Positions 22,613 through 33,120 of a stretch of DNA of 64,000 bases are shown here, one piece after another. A model generated the notes under the pieces. It was not told the origin of the DNA, ran no database searches, and was given only the letters and a program-made list of their open reading frames with translations. Numbering within the stretch: position 1 is the first letter of the stretch; the number at the start of each line of letters is the position of its first letter. This stretch comes from Adiantum capillus-veneris (taxonomy: Eukaryota > Streptophyta > Polypodiopsida > Polypodiales > Pteridaceae): assembly GCA_014529385.2 (NCBI GenBank), contig CM043965.1, positions 63,387,933 to 63,451,932 of the forward strand. The letters run 5' to 3'. Made by a program: the position numbers and the translations under genes.

Positions 22613-23262
22613 CGTTTTGGTTTTTGAACCTCTCCTTAGGCCTTCCTCTTGTTTCCACTGGCAGTACAACACTTTATGATTCTTTTGTGCTTCTCCTTCG
22701 TATTTCCTCGCTTAGGAGAACACCCACAACATCATCAAACTTAAGAGTATTTGTGCCAAAAATAGAATTACTTACAACCATCACAAGGCTGTCCCAACTA
22801 TCCGGTAGAGATGATAGTATAAGAAGAGCTCGCACTTCGTCATCGAAATTGATTTTCACCGATCGAAGTTGACTTATGTTTGTGTTAAAGTCATTTAGGT
22901 GTTCTGCAACTGAACCATTCTCTGCCATCTTTAGATTGAACAAGCGCTTCATAAGAAATACCTTATTGGATGCCGATGGTTTCTCGTAGAAGTCGTCAAG
23001 TGACTTGATCAAGTCCTCCGTGGTCTTCATCTCCGAAACATTGAAGGCCACCGTTGACGCCAAGCTTAACGGATTGTTCCCAGTGCCTTTCGATCAAGGA
23101 CAATCCATGCTTCATCTGCCATCGTTGCGGGCTTCTTTGCAAGACCGCCTAGTGGCAAATAGAGGTGCTTCTAGTAGAGATAGTCTTCAATCTACATCTT
23201 CCAATGTTGGTAGTTTTTGCCGTTGAACTTCTCAATCTTGAGCTTCCCCCCTCCTCCGCCAT
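22613..23262 (-). pseudogene. copia gag, N-terminal part
   Basis: The probable ATG is at 23262. The minus strand encodes the conserved Tnt1-type gag start KIEKFNGKNYQHWKM, then ALGTIR, NVSEMKTTEDLIKSL, SNKVFLMKRLFNLKM, SVAEHLNDFN and FDDEVRALLILSSLP. Two TAG stops (23192-23194 and 23171-23173) occupy expected Gln codons, a G-run indel follows the ATG and a frameshift sits near 23065. LARD-1 is inserted at the 3' side; the gag zinc knuckle resumes at 17300. Confidence 0.9.
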
Positions 23263-23321
23263 AACTCCCACTCAGTTCAAGGAATCCTTTCCTTGAGATA
23301 ATTTAGCTGCGAGCAAACCTT

Positions 23322-23333
23322 GCTCTAATACCA
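23322..23333 (-). promoter_or_regulatory. copia primer-binding site (tRNA-Met type)
   Basis: The minus strand reads TGGTATTAGAGC, two bases from the 5' LTR, one mismatch from the initiator-Met PBS. Confidence 0.88.
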
Positions 23334-23335
23334 GT

Positions 23336-24033
23336 TGTTAGGAAATAAGACGTAGCTAAATAGATAATTGAGTAGATTACTTAATGGAGAGAGACAGATT
23401 TACATACACGAGATTATAGAGTAGAGAGAGAGAGAGAGTACACACGATATACGTGGTTCACCCAATGTGGGCTATGTCCACAGGAAAGTAGCCACTCAAT
23501 GGCTTTAGTACTTCAAAACAAGAAGTAGTTTACAAAGGGATTATACCCTTTTGGAGCTCCCGCCTTGCTTCACTCTCACCACCTCACACCCACCTTGTTG
23601 CATCAACTTCACACTATGAAATGTGTGTAGAAATGGCCTCCTTTTATAGGCCAAAAGGGTTGCCCTCTCTTATAAGAGGCAGCCATGTGTAGCCGCCCTT
23701 GTGTGAAAATCGGACCCTCCAATCCGCCCATGTGTGGCCGCCCTTGTGTAGACAAATTCGCTTTTGAATTCGGCCACCGGCCACCAACCAACCGACCGCT
23801 TTTCGGCCGTCGACCAGTCATAAGATTCCGACGAAAAGGAATATCCCGGCGAACCAAAAAAAAGTCTCGGGGGCGGCCCCTAAAGTTGCCCCTGATTTTT
23901 GGCCGTGAAAATTTTATTTCCGGTGAGTGATTTTCCTTCACGCGCGATGGCTTCTCCTCATAATGGGGGCCTTACAAATGTGCGCTTTTACCACAGAAAA
24001 TTACAAGGGGTAAATCAGGCTCCATACTTAACA
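23336..24033 (-). repeat. copia 5' LTR
   Basis: 698 bp. In element orientation it starts TGTTAAGTATGGAGCC and ends in CTAACA, so the ends are TG...CA. It abuts six bases (GTGACA) of the B1 3' LTR at 24034. Confidence 0.92.
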
Positions 24034-24052
24034 GTGACATCCCCTCCTTTTC
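24034..24052 (-). promoter_or_regulatory. B1 polypurine tract and first 6 bp of B1 3' LTR
   Basis: The minus strand reads GAAAAGGAGGGGA followed by TGTCAC, the start of the B-family LTR consensus, and then copia LTR. This fixes B1's 3' LTR start and shows that the copia element inserted six bases into it. Confidence 0.75.
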
Positions 24053-24088
24053 AAAGTGAGGTACTAGTACAGTACTCGCCAACAGCAT

Positions 24089-24367
24089 CTAAAGTCCTGG
24101 AAAGGACTCTTCGCCGGCCGACTCTGAAGCGTGGGTCATGCGATACTTGAACGTCATAAAGGTCTGCAATGCTTGCTTCTTTGGGCCACGCCGAAAGCGA
24201 CACAAAGTCTTTTGTGGCTCCTTCGATGCTTCAACTTCGTCGAGAGTCCTGCTTCTTTCTTCTTCAAGAATCTCCATGGCTGAAAATTCCTGAAACCATT
24301 TCCAACACAAAAACATGAATATACCTATTCCATGTAAAGTGATTGGAAAAAATATTGTCTTTCTCAA
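24089..24367 (-). CDS. short B1 frame before the polypurine tract, unknown
   Basis: 92 codons. Its middle part, EEERSRTLDEVEASKEPQK followed by a basic stretch, looks coding, but I do not recognise a family. It may be the C-terminal continuation of the frame at 24371-25375 after a frameshift. No chromodomain or integrase tail is visible. Confidence 0.35.
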   Translation of the reverse strand: MRKTIFFPITLHGIGIFMFLCWKWFQEFSAMEILEEERSRTLDEVEASKEPQKTLCRFRRGPKKQALQTFMTFKYRMTHASESAGEESFPGL

Positions 24368-24370
24368 AGA

Positions 24371-25375
24371 CTATGCATACAATGTAGATGAACAAAGAGA
24401 CGGAGTGCCAAACCGTTCACCCCACACACGCAAACAATGAGATCGTATCTTTCTCTTATGATCTAAAGCAATGAACTGCGGCAATTCACAACGGAAATGC
24501 CCATGCTTGGTGCTCATACTTTTATGTGCTCTTTCTACAAATGTGTCGTGCCAAGGAAGAGACATGGAATGTGACTTCCTTACATACATACTTTTCAGCT
24601 TTTCATGAACAATCCGCATACATTCGTGCTCATTCATGAGTGAAACGTGCTCAACGTACAATATGTCATGCCTAGGAAAAGGGATCGCATAAAGACGCTG
24701 GCTAAGATACAGGAAACGATCACGAAAGAAACACTCGAACAATGCGTGCGTATCAATCATGCGAACACATAGTACTTCCAGTGAGGGTTCTTTGGACCTA
24801 GGCTCGAGAGCCAAGATCGGTTCTTCCTGAGGGGGTTCTTTGGACCTCAACTCAAAAGTCAAGATCGATCCTTCGTGATTGATCGTATCTGCAATGAGGT
24901 TAGCTTCACTAGAGAAAGTATCCACTAACACATCATCCTTCTTGTGAACAATCACATCCTTTTCATGCAACTCATCATGCTTGTGAGAAATCACATCTTG
25001 ATCATGCAAATCATCATGCTTGTGAGAAATCACATCTTGATCATGCTCATCATTATCATCCAATTCATCATGCTTGTCATTGTCATTCAAAGCATCATGC
25101 TTCTCATAATCATGCAAATCATGTGTGTCATGCTTGGGAGAAGAAGAGACTGAGAGAGTCTCCTTCTCCAGAATCCTTTCAATCTTGTCCTGCATATTAG
25201 CAATGAGAGAGGGAGAATGAACAATGTTCTCTCCTTGAATGACAATGGGAAAGTCACTTTTGGCATTGAGAGTGAAAGTGTTAGCCTCCCAATCAATGAG
25301 AGGGTTAAGATCACGAAACCATCGAATGCCCAAAATCATATCACATCTTGAGAGAGGAGAGACAAAAAAGATCAT
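24371..25375 (-). CDS. B1 accessory frame: protease end plus His/Asp-rich domain
   Basis: 334 open codons on the minus strand. The first 40 residues are the end of a gypsy protease (RCDMILGIRWFRDLNPLIDW). There follows a unit rich in Lys-His-Asp, with a 13-residue near-repeat containing DVISHKHDDLH. A second half of about 190 residues (words FELRSKEPPQEEP, RLYAIPFPRHDILYVEH, SMSLPWHDTFVERAH) is not recognised. In autonomous gypsy elements the RT would start here; no RT block is present. The frame has stayed open while protease and gag upstream are broken, which may be chance or recent origin. A His/Asp-rich tract could bind metal, but no function is claimed. Confidence 0.55.
   Translation of the reverse strand: MIFFVSPLSRCDMILGIRWFRDLNPLIDWEANTFTLNAKSDFPIVIQGENIVHSPSLIANMQDKIERILEKETLSVSSSPKHDTHDLHDYEKHDALNDNDKHDELDDNDEHDQDVISHKHDDLHDQDVISHKHDELHEKDVIVHKKDDVLVDTFSSEANLIADTINHEGSILTFELRSKEPPQEEPILALEPRSKEPSLEVLCVRMIDTHALFECFFRDRFLYLSQRLYAIPFPRHDILYVEHVSLMNEHECMRIVHEKLKSMYVRKSHSMSLPWHDTFVERAHKSMSTKHGHFRCELPQFIALDHKRKIRSHCLRVWGERFGTPSLCSSTLYA
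24945..25130 (-). repeat. His/Asp-coding tandem repeat
   Basis: About three copies of a 39-bp unit (encoding DQDVISHKHDDLH and variants) plus shorter KHD-type units such as EKHDALNDNDKHDELDDND. On the plus strand it creates an artefact frame rich in Ile/Met. Confidence 0.75.
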
Positions 25376-25560
25376 CTACGGAAAGTAGCTTAACAACACA
25401 CCAAGACACTCTTGCGTGATGAGAGAGTCCATACCGGGAACAAAAGCCAGAGATCTCGAGAGGAGATTTCTGACTAACTTCTAGGTGGGCTCTCTCTACA
25501 AGAGAGGGACTGATCACATAATGCATACTACCTGGGTCAAACAATATGACAAAACGCTAC
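25340..25560 (-). pseudogene. B1 aspartic protease, N-terminal part
   Basis: LFDPGSMHYVISPSLVERA carries a D-P-G active-site triplet in place of D-S/T-G. The frame then breaks: a shift after about 30 residues and a TAG just before the segment continuing at 25375. The protease would mature the gag-pol polyprotein. Confidence 0.65.
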
Positions 25561-25619
25561 CTCCACATATGACCATAACATTTAATGAGAGAATCACCAA
25601 TGGGAGGATGATGAGAAAC

Positions 25620-27121
25620 TTAGGGCACACTCGTGTCATCATTAATTGCATTGACAGAGGAAGTAGGTTCTGTGGATTCTTTAGATTCATTCGATTCAAG
25701 CTTAGGACGTGTTCTTTTAATGTGACCCTTAATGTGACAATGACAACAACAACCTTCCTTAAAATAAGTGCTTTGCTCTTCCGACGTGATGTATCCTCCT
25801 AAAATTCCTTGTGCTACCTTTTCATATGGAGTGAGCTTAGGTTTAGCAATTGTGTTAGCCTTACCCTTAGGTTCATTGGAAGAATTCTTTTCTGAGAGAC
25901 TGTTGGAAGATTGGTTAAAAGAGTTACCGTTCTTACCATTCTTACTGTTCTGAGGGTTCTGAGAAGTTTGCGAGGTACTTGTGGAAGTCTTGTTCTCCTT
26001 AGGCTTTCCCTTGTTGTGCTTCATCTCCTGTGCGAGAGCAATCGCTACCTTGTTGAGTTCGAGCACCTCGACATCGTACTTGATATACTCATCCAATCCA
26101 TTAAAAAATGCCTCTTTGCGCTCATCATCCAACTTGTGTAATTGGGTACCTAGCTACAAAACACGATTAAAAAAAGACATAACTGACATACCATTTTGCT
26201 TGAGAGCGTCCCAATCGTCCTTCAATCATGCGAGGTACTGAGGTGGCATAAACCGCGCCTTGAGCTTGTCTTGAAAATCAGTCCAATTGAAGGAAAGGAA
26301 CGTGAGTTCGTCGGCTTCCTCTAGGTGCGCGGCTAACTGTGCCTCTTGCCATGCGTGGTACCAATTGATGGCATCACCGGCAAGGTACATAGCTACCGTC
26401 AAAACCTTGCTATTCCGTCTTCTTAGTTGTCGCAAAATAAGCATTAAATTGATGCAACCAAGAATGAATAACCGTAGCATCCATCTTACCATCATACTTA
26501 CTGAAAGTCAACTTCTCTGTGACTCGATTGTTGGAATCCGCCTCGTGGCTTGCGCCACTTGAGGAACTCCCACGATCTTTGGCTGGTTCGGACTTCGAGG
26601 CAAGTACTTGTCGAACCAATTCTTGAGTGTGGAGGTCTCGTTGAGCCTTACGCTCGGCCTCCAAGGCTGCTCTTTGAGCTTCACGCTCGGTCTCCAAGGC
26701 CGCTCTTTGAGCTTCCCGTTATTCCTTTCTTTGTGCTTTTCTTTCGTTTCGTTCATCGCGCTCGCGTTCTAGAGCAATGCGATTTTCTTCTTGTTTTATG
26801 GCATTTCTTTCATTTCGTTCTTCGCGCTCGCGTTCCAAAGCAATGCGAGTCGCTCCTTGTTGTGCCAGCGCACTTCGATTCGCTTCTTGTTGTGCCAACG
26901 CAAGGCGAATCGCTTCGCAATTGGCTTCTTGTTGTTGGGTCATCATGTCCAACATCAACTTGACCATCGCCTCCATGGAAGTTGGTACAACTCGTGGCGT
27001 AGATGGAGAAGGGGGGGGGGGGGGGGTCGGAAAAATCTCTTGGTGGGGAGAACTCTTCGTCGCCTCTCTCATGCTCATCACCTGTATGCGAAGTATCCAT
27101 TCCGCTTCGGGTGATGACCAT
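25620..27121 (-). pseudogene. B1 gag
   Basis: Starts at MVITRSGMDTS (27121), followed by an acidic/proline N-terminus and a long Arg/Glu/Ala coiled-coil stretch (about 26960-26640). The capsid-like region has LTFSKYDGKMDATVIHSWL, LAGDAINWYHAW and LKARFMPPQY. A polar linker follows (LTPYEKVAQGILGG) and then a degenerate zinc knuckle (CHCHIKGHIKRTRPK, final Cys lost). Several frameshifts and a G-run (27011-27026) interrupt it. The order is typical of gypsy gag. Confidence 0.82.
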
Positions 27122-27545
27122 GCACTATGCTCTTTGGTTCTGAAGTTCACGAGGAACTTGGGTTCTTAAGGGCCTTGGGTTCTTGGGTTCTTAAGGGTCT
27201 TGAGGTTCTTTAGGGTCTTCTTTCGCTTGAAATCTGTGTTTGAGAAGGATCTTCTCTTCACCCGAGTTCTACTCCTTTCCGCGGGTGCACCCCTTGGCGG
27301 CCTTGCGCTCACACCAAGTTCCCACCTCACGTCGATTGGCAGGCTGCTAAGTGCACGGTCCCCTCTCAATGAGTGAAAAGAGACACAAGGGGAGGCTAGA
27401 CAAGCCCTTCTTTCTTGGGATTCTTGTCACTCTTCAAAAACATGATAAGGAATCAACACGCCCAAGAAAACTTGGGTTCGTGCGACCGCAACAAGCCAAA
27501 AAAATAATGTGGTTCTTTCCTTGAGTGAAACAGAACACTGTCAAA

Positions 27546-27557
27546 TCTCTGATACCA
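27546..27557 (-). promoter_or_regulatory. B1 primer-binding site (tRNA-Met type)
   Basis: The minus strand reads TGGTATCAGAGA, close to the LTR end. Confidence 0.82.
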
Positions 27558-27558
27558 A

Positions 27559-28865
27559 GGTAAGGTGCAGCGGAATGAATGTTTGAACTTTGCTCAAGAT
27601 GAGTGCTCCGAACTGTGCTCAAGGTTCCTTTTGTTCTTATGGAAGGGAGAGCCTTCCGTTCTTAATGAGAGAGTGCTATGATCACAAACAAAGTGAATGG
27701 ACACTATGCGTGCAAGTGTGTGAGACTAAGAGATAGAGAGAGAAGAGAATACTACACCAAAGACGTTGTAAAACCCTCCTCCGAAGGCCCCACTCTCGTC
27801 GGTGAGAGCGGTCTACTTTTGATTGCACAACAAACTCAATGCATGTGACTGATGCAAGTCTAGGCTATGTCGGCGATGACGACGGGGATGGCGAAACCGA
27901 CCTAAGGGCTGAAATCTGCAATTTTTTATCTACTGTCCAAAAACGCTATGGGCTGAAATCTGCTGTTACCGAAAATGCTATGGAAAACGCTAAATTTTCT
28001 GGTCTTTATGGCTGACAATTTGCATCTACCGTAGGGCTGAAAACTGATGTTCTTTAGGCTGAATCTGCTACTCTTTTAGGGCTGAAACTGATAGTCTTTC
28101 ATTGCTGAAAATCGACAAGGCTGAAAACTGTAAAGGCTAAAAACTTCAAATGCCAGAATCTCCAAAAACGCTAGGGGTGCAATCTGGAAACGCTAGGTGT
28201 TGGGACTGTGTGGGCGATAATCCTCCTAGTGGAAAACGCGAGGCTGATGCTGATCTAGGGCGATGATACCTGATGATGCAAAACGCTAGGTCTGGGGGTG
28301 TGTGGGAGATGATCTCCTGATGCAAAACGCCAAGGACTGGGACTTGCTCGCGATGATGCAAATGCTAGATGATCTGCTGCAAAAATGGCAAGGCCTGTTT
28401 GCTGCAGAAAACGCTAGCTTGGTCTTGATTGGTTGGAAACGCTATGGGTTCCTGCCGGTCTTGCTGAGAAGGTGCCTGTTGAGCTTGGCTCCTGTTGCCT
28501 CTTCTACCATTTAGTGCTAGTCTAGGTTTGCTTATATACAAACTTACTCAATTTGCCCTACCTACTTTCCAACAAAAGTCACTTAAAAATAATAAGTGAA
28601 AAATGTCAAAAAAAGGTAAAATAGGCTAAATGCACTGGGAAATTCCCCTGAAGGATTCTGATGGGTTCTGATGGGAATGCTTATGCTCATGCTGTGTGCA
28701 ACCAGAGGATATGCATCTACACTATGTGACTGGACATGCACGGTCTGTGAACAGACTCACAAAAGTGCCAGATAACTTCCTATTCTAGACTGACTTGATT
28801 GAACTGAACCCTTGTCGTGTTGTAGCTTGTCCACGGACACATAGGGTTGGATGTGTCACGTGACA
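27559..28865 (-). repeat. B1 5' LTR
   Basis: 1307 bp. In element orientation it starts TGTCACGTGACACATCC and ends CGCTGCACCTTACC (the canonical final A is changed). The middle (about 27900-28470) is a dense field of short degenerate repeats (GGCTGAAAACGC, TGCAAAACGCTAGG). It abuts B2 gag directly at 28866. Confidence 0.82.
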
Positions 28866-30360
28866 ATAACACTTAATGAGAGACTCATCAATGGGAGGAC
28901 CATGAGAGACTTGGGTCACACTCGTGTTCTCATTTATTGCATTGACAGAGGAAGTGGGTTCTGTGGGTTCTTTAGATTCAAGCTTAGGACATGTTCTTTT
29001 TATGTGACCCTTGATGTGACAATGAAAACAACGACCTTCCTTAGAATAAATGCTTTGTTCTTTCGACGTGATGTATCCTCCTAAAATTCCTTGTTCTGCT
29101 TTTTCATATGGAGTGAGCTTAGGTTTAGCAATTGTGTTAGTTTTACCCTTAGGTTCAATTGGAGAGTTCTTTTCTAAAGACTATTCGAAGATTGATTAGA
29201 AGAGTTACCGTTCTTACCATTTTGAGGGTTCTGAGAAGTCTGGGAGGTACTTTGAGACAACTTGTTCTCCTTAGGCTTTCCCTTGTCGTGCTTCATCTCT
29301 TGGGAGAGAGCAATTGCTACCGCCTTGTTGAGATCCGCGGAGTCCAAGACTTCTACAACAAACTTGATATATTAGTCCAACCCAAAAAGGAAAGCCTCTT
29401 TGCGCTCATCATCCGATTTGCGTAATTGGGTGCCAAGCTGCAAAACACGATTAGAGAAAAACATAACAGGCATACCATTCTGCTTGAGATTGCACCAATC
29501 CTCTTTTAACCGCGCTAGGTACTATGGTGGCATAAACCGCGCCTTGAGCTTGTCTTGGAAGTCAGCCCAATTGAAAGAAAGGGGCGTGCCTTCCTCGGCT
29601 TTCTCTAGGTGCACGGTCAATTGTGCCTCTTGCCATGCGTGGTACATAGCTGCCATCAAAACCTTGACTATTTCCTGTCTTCTTAGTTGTCGCAAAATAA
29701 GCATTAAATTGATGCGACCAAGAATAATAACACTAGCATCCATCTTACCGTCATACTTACTGAAAGTCAGCTTCTCGATGACGGGGTTGTTGGAGTCCGA
29801 ATCTCGGCTTGCGTCACTTGATGATCTTTGGCCGGCTCGGGTTTCGAGGTGAGAACCTATCGGACCAACTCTTGCATGCGTAGGTCTCTCTACGCCTCAC
29901 TCGGCCTCCAAGGCCACTCGTCTCTCTTCGGCGGCTTCCTTTCTTACTTCGGCCGCCAAGCGCGCTTGCTCACGCTCACACTCAATAGCTGCATGTCTTG
30001 CTTCGGCCACCAAGCGTGCTTGCTCACGCTCACGCTCAATAGCTGTCTGTCTTTCTTCGGCCGCCAAGCGCGCTTGCTCATGCTCACGCTCCATAGCTGC
30101 CTTTCTTTCTACTTTTCTTTCTTTTCGTTCCGCGGCCGCCAAGCGCGCTTCACGATCCAAGGTAACGCGTTGCGCTTCTTGCTGTAACGTCATGTCCATC
30201 TTCGACTTGATCAAAGCCTCTATAGGATTTGGTGCAATCCTTGGCGTAGATGGGAAGGGGGAGGGTCAGAAAAACCTCGTGGTGGAGAAAATTCTTCTTC
30301 GCCACTACCATGCTCATCACCTCCATGCGAAGTATCCATTCCGCTTCGGGTAATGACCAT
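28866..30360 (-). pseudogene. B2 gag, pol-less module
   Basis: Starts MVITRSGMDTSHGGDEH (30360), then an Arg/Glu/Ala coiled coil built from an 18-residue repeat, a capsid-like part (LKARFMPP near 29525) and, after several frameshifts, a linker with zinc-knuckle remnants. It ends in mid-frame where the B1 LTR begins, just after the point homologous to B1 position 25570. No protease, RT, integrase or polypurine tract lies between this gag and the LTR, so the module is LTR-PBS-gag-LTR. Confidence 0.75.
29946..30110 (-). repeat. 54-bp repeat encoding gag coiled coil
   Basis: Three in-frame copies of GGCCGCCAAGCGCGCTTGCT plus 34 bases, encoding QARLAAEERQTAIEREREtype units of 18 residues. B1 gag has a related but differently arranged Arg/Glu repeat at 26640-26960. 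Confidence 0.8.
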
Positions 30361-30774
30361 ACACTGAAGTCTTGGGTTCTTAAGTTCACGAGGAACTTGG
30401 GGTCTTGTGGGTCTTGGGTTCTGGAGTCTTGAGGTTCTTCTTTCGCTTGCAATCTGTGTTAGAGCTGGATCTTCTCTTACCCGAGCTCTACTCTTTTCCG
30501 CGGGCACACCCCTTGGCGGCCTTGCACTCACACCAAGGTTGCTTTTTCCCACCTCACGTCGATTAGCCAGTCGCTAAGTGCACGATCCGCTCTCAATGAG
30601 TGAAAAGAGAAACAAGGGGAGGCTGGACAAGCCCTTCTTTCTTGGGATTCCTATCACTCTTCAAAACACGATTAGGAATCGACACACCCAAAGTGTACTT
30701 GGGTTACGTGCGATCGCAACAAGCAAAAAAAATTATTGTGGTTCTTTCCTTGAGTGATACAGAACACTACCAAA

Positions 30775-30786
30775 GCTCTGATACCA
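30775..30786 (-). promoter_or_regulatory. B2 primer-binding site (tRNA-Met type)
   Basis: The minus strand reads TGGTATCAGAGC, an exact plant initiator-Met PBS, one base from the LTR. Confidence 0.92.
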
Positions 30787-30787
30787 A

Positions 30788-31939
30788 TGTAAGGTGTAGC
30801 GGAAGTGAATGTTGAACTTTGCTCAAGATGAGTGCTCCGAACTGTGCTCAAGGGTTCCTTTTTCTTACAGAAGGGAGAGCCTTCCGTTCCTTTAGTGAGA
30901 GAGTGCAAATGATCACAAACAAAGTGGGAAACACAGTGAATGAAGGTGCTGAGACTGAGAGATAGAGAGAGAAGAATACGACACCAGAATGTTGTCAAAC
31001 CCTCCTCCGAAGGCCCCACTCTCTATGGCGAGAGCAGTCTACTATTGATTGCACAAAACTCTACAATGCTTTGGACTTGCCGACGATGAGGACGACGACG
31101 AGACGGGCTGAAATTTGCAAATCTTTATCTGCTGAATTTGGACTCTATGTTGGTGACGACGGTGCAACGACGATGCGCTGAAAACACAGATGCTGAAATC
31201 AGCGTTTTCCGGGCTGAATCTACAAACTTCGATGGATCTGACCGTGCGGTGAGGATCTGTTGCGGGAAGGTGAGATCTGCGAGGTTCAGGACTTCTACTG
31301 CGGTATTTGACTGCTGAAAACTGAAAACGCTGGTGCAACTTGTGGTCTTGTCGCGGAGAATCTACAAAACGCTAGGCTGTCATGCTGATGCAAAACGCTA
31401 GGGCTGAATGTTGTGCAGATGCAAAAGCGCTAGTTGTCCTGATGTGGTTTTGTTGTCGTCGGGCTTGATCTGCAATGCAAAACGCCAAGGCTTGGTGATG
31501 GCTGAAAACGCTAGGCCTGTTATTTGCAAAACGCTAGGTTTGCTGTTGGGGGGGGGGGGGGGATCTTGTTGAGAAGGTGCCTGTTGAACAAGGTGCTCCT
31601 GCTGCCTCTTATGCCAGAAAGTGCTAGCGCTAGGGTTTCTTATGTACTTGGCTTGCCAAATTGCCCTACCCAGTTCCCAACAAAAGTCACTTAAAAATAA
31701 TAAGTGAAAATTGGCTAAAATTGGGAAAATTGGTCTATGCATTGTAAAAATGCTCTGATGGGTTCTAATGATCATGCTGTGTGCAACCAGAGGATATGCA
31801 TTTACTCTAAGTGTCTGGACATGCACGGTCTGCGAACAGAATCACAAAAGTACCAAATCAGTTCCTAAGCTAGGCTAACTGAACCCCTGTCATGAAGTAG
31901 CTTGTCCACGTACACATAGGGTTAGATGTGCACGTGACA
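30788..31939 (-). repeat. B2 5' LTR
   Basis: 1152 bp, the best-preserved B LTR: in element orientation TGTCACGTGCACATC...CACCTTACA. It contains the same CTGAAAACGC short-repeat field (31085-31540) and a G16 run near 31546. At 31940 it abuts B3 gag. Confidence 0.85.
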
Positions 31940-32800
31940 TTACCCTTGTGCTTCATCTCTTGGAGTTGAGCCAAGCATAACGCCTCTTGCAATGTCTTTG
32001 GATCACTGGCTTCCACATCAAACTTGAACCCCAAAAATCCTCCTTCATTCGCTTCGGGTATTGTGGAGGCAAGAAGCACGTCTTCAAATCCTCCTCAAAC
32101 TCCTCCCAGCTAAGCTCGAGGGAGGGAACGAGGAGAGATGCGAAGTGGGCCGCCTTGTGTCGGCTTCCTTCTTCTCCCCCATCCACTCATCCTTCCACGT
32201 GATGGAATCACCCATTAGATGCATGGAAGGTTGAAACCAAGACAACTTTGTTTTTATCAGACTTTTTAACAGCAACAAAATAGGATGTAAATTGATGCAA
32301 TCGAGAATAAATGACAATAGAATCCATCTTACAGTCATACTTACTGAACGTAATCTTCTCGGGAATTGGTTCATTGGTCGTCCGTGTAGCATGGGTCGCC
32401 TCCGGGACTTCCAGCCTACGAGTCTCGGCTTCGGCTGGCAATCAACATTCCTCTCGCTCTGCCACTTCCACACGCTCTTGTCGAGCCTCCTCCGCCTCCA
32501 CACGCTCTCGTAGGCGTGGTGCTTCTTGCACCATTATCTCTATCATCATCCGCATCATAGCATTCATAGGATTTGGTGGCAAGGATGGAGGTGTAGCGGG
32601 AGGACTCATGGGAGGATCCAAAGGTGGAACTTACTCACCTTTTGAATTGGTGGAGGTCTCCTTACCGCTACCAATCTTGTCCATGCAAGGATTTCTTGGT
32701 TCAAGGAAGGTCGCATACTAATCTTCGAGAGACTATCTACCCCCTCTTCGACGCACCTCGCATGCAACACCTAGTATACAATTGGTTGCTATTTTTTGCG
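31940..32800 (-). pseudogene. B3 gag, truncated before the zinc knuckle
   Basis: Capsid-like words KITFSKYDCKMDSIVIYS and LSWEEFEEDLKTCFLPPQY are related to B1 and B2 gag but more diverged. The frame runs to LAQLQEMKHKGN and ends at the B2 LTR, upstream of any zinc knuckle. No pol. Frameshifts are present. Confidence 0.7.
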
Positions 32801-32921
32801 CAAGGTCCCACGTGAAAAGGCAAGCCTGTTGTTCCAAGAGTGGGAGAGTATCACCAAAGGGCTGCAAACACAAGAGAGAAAAACTTTTGGGGGTTTAGCC
32901 GATTATTGCAAAATCTTCAAA

Positions 32922-32933
32922 GCTCTGATACCA
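32922..32933 (-). promoter_or_regulatory. B3 primer-binding site (tRNA-Met type)
   Basis: The minus strand reads TGGTATCAGAGC, one base from the LTR at 32935. Confidence 0.9.
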
Positions 32934-33058
32934 ATGTTCAGTGCAACTTTTACACTTCCACAAATCTTTACTTCTTTCCTTGTGGTAATGATTGCTTTAG
33001 TATAAATGACAATTTCTTTTACTGTCCCTGAAGAGAGGGAATGAGAGCGGTAGAGATG

Positions 33059-33060
<2 letters not shown>

Positions 33061-33116
<56 letters not shown>
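33061..33116. repeat. (GA)n microsatellite
   Basis: 56-base perfect GA run in the B3 LTR, at the position homologous to the run at 11884. Confidence 0.95.

Positions 33117-33120
<4 letters not shown>

Larger units (their letters stand above)
13663..24033 (-). mobile_element. Tnt1-like Ty1/copia element, split by LARD-1
   Basis: On the minus strand: 5' LTR (23336-24033), Met-tRNA PBS (23322-23333), gag, protease, integrase, RT and RNase H in copia order, polypurine tract (14023-14033) and a truncated 3' LTR (13663-14022). The gene order with integrase before RT and the RT/RNase H words place it in the Tork/Tnt1 group. It inserted in the 3' LTR of gypsy B1 and was later split within gag by LARD-1 (17306-22607). 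Several TAG stops and frameshifts make it inactive. About 340 bp of its 3' LTR are lost, so the target duplication cannot be checked; GTGAC at 24034 would be the surviving side. Confidence 0.9.
13113..28865 (-). mobile_element. gypsy element B1 (gag-PR-unknown ORF, no RT/IN)
   Basis: The boundaries are defined by a 5' LTR (27559-28865), a Met-tRNA primer-binding site (27546-27557), a polypurine tract (24040-24052) and a 3' LTR. The 3' LTR's first six bases are at 24034-24039 and its last 550 bp at 13113-13662. A copia element inserted after the sixth LTR base, and the middle of the 3' LTR was later lost. The internal region (24040-27558, about 3.5 kb) contains gag, protease and a His/Asp-rich frame, but no reverse transcriptase, RNase H or integrase, so it must have depended on a helper. 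Flanking 5-mers (TTACC at 13108 and ATAAC at 28866) do not match, so no target duplication survives or the ends were rearranged. Confidence 0.7.

Noticed and set aside
24945-25130. CRISPR-like regular repeats
   Set aside because: Coding tandem repeat in plant nuclear DNA with no spacers; microsatellites and LTR duplications likewise excluded.
24944-25153. Plus-strand frame rich in Ile/Met repeats
   Set aside because: Antisense shadow of the His/Asp-coding repeat of B1.
13108-28870. Target-site duplication for B1
   Set aside because: TTACC and ATAAC differ at two of five positions; not accepted.
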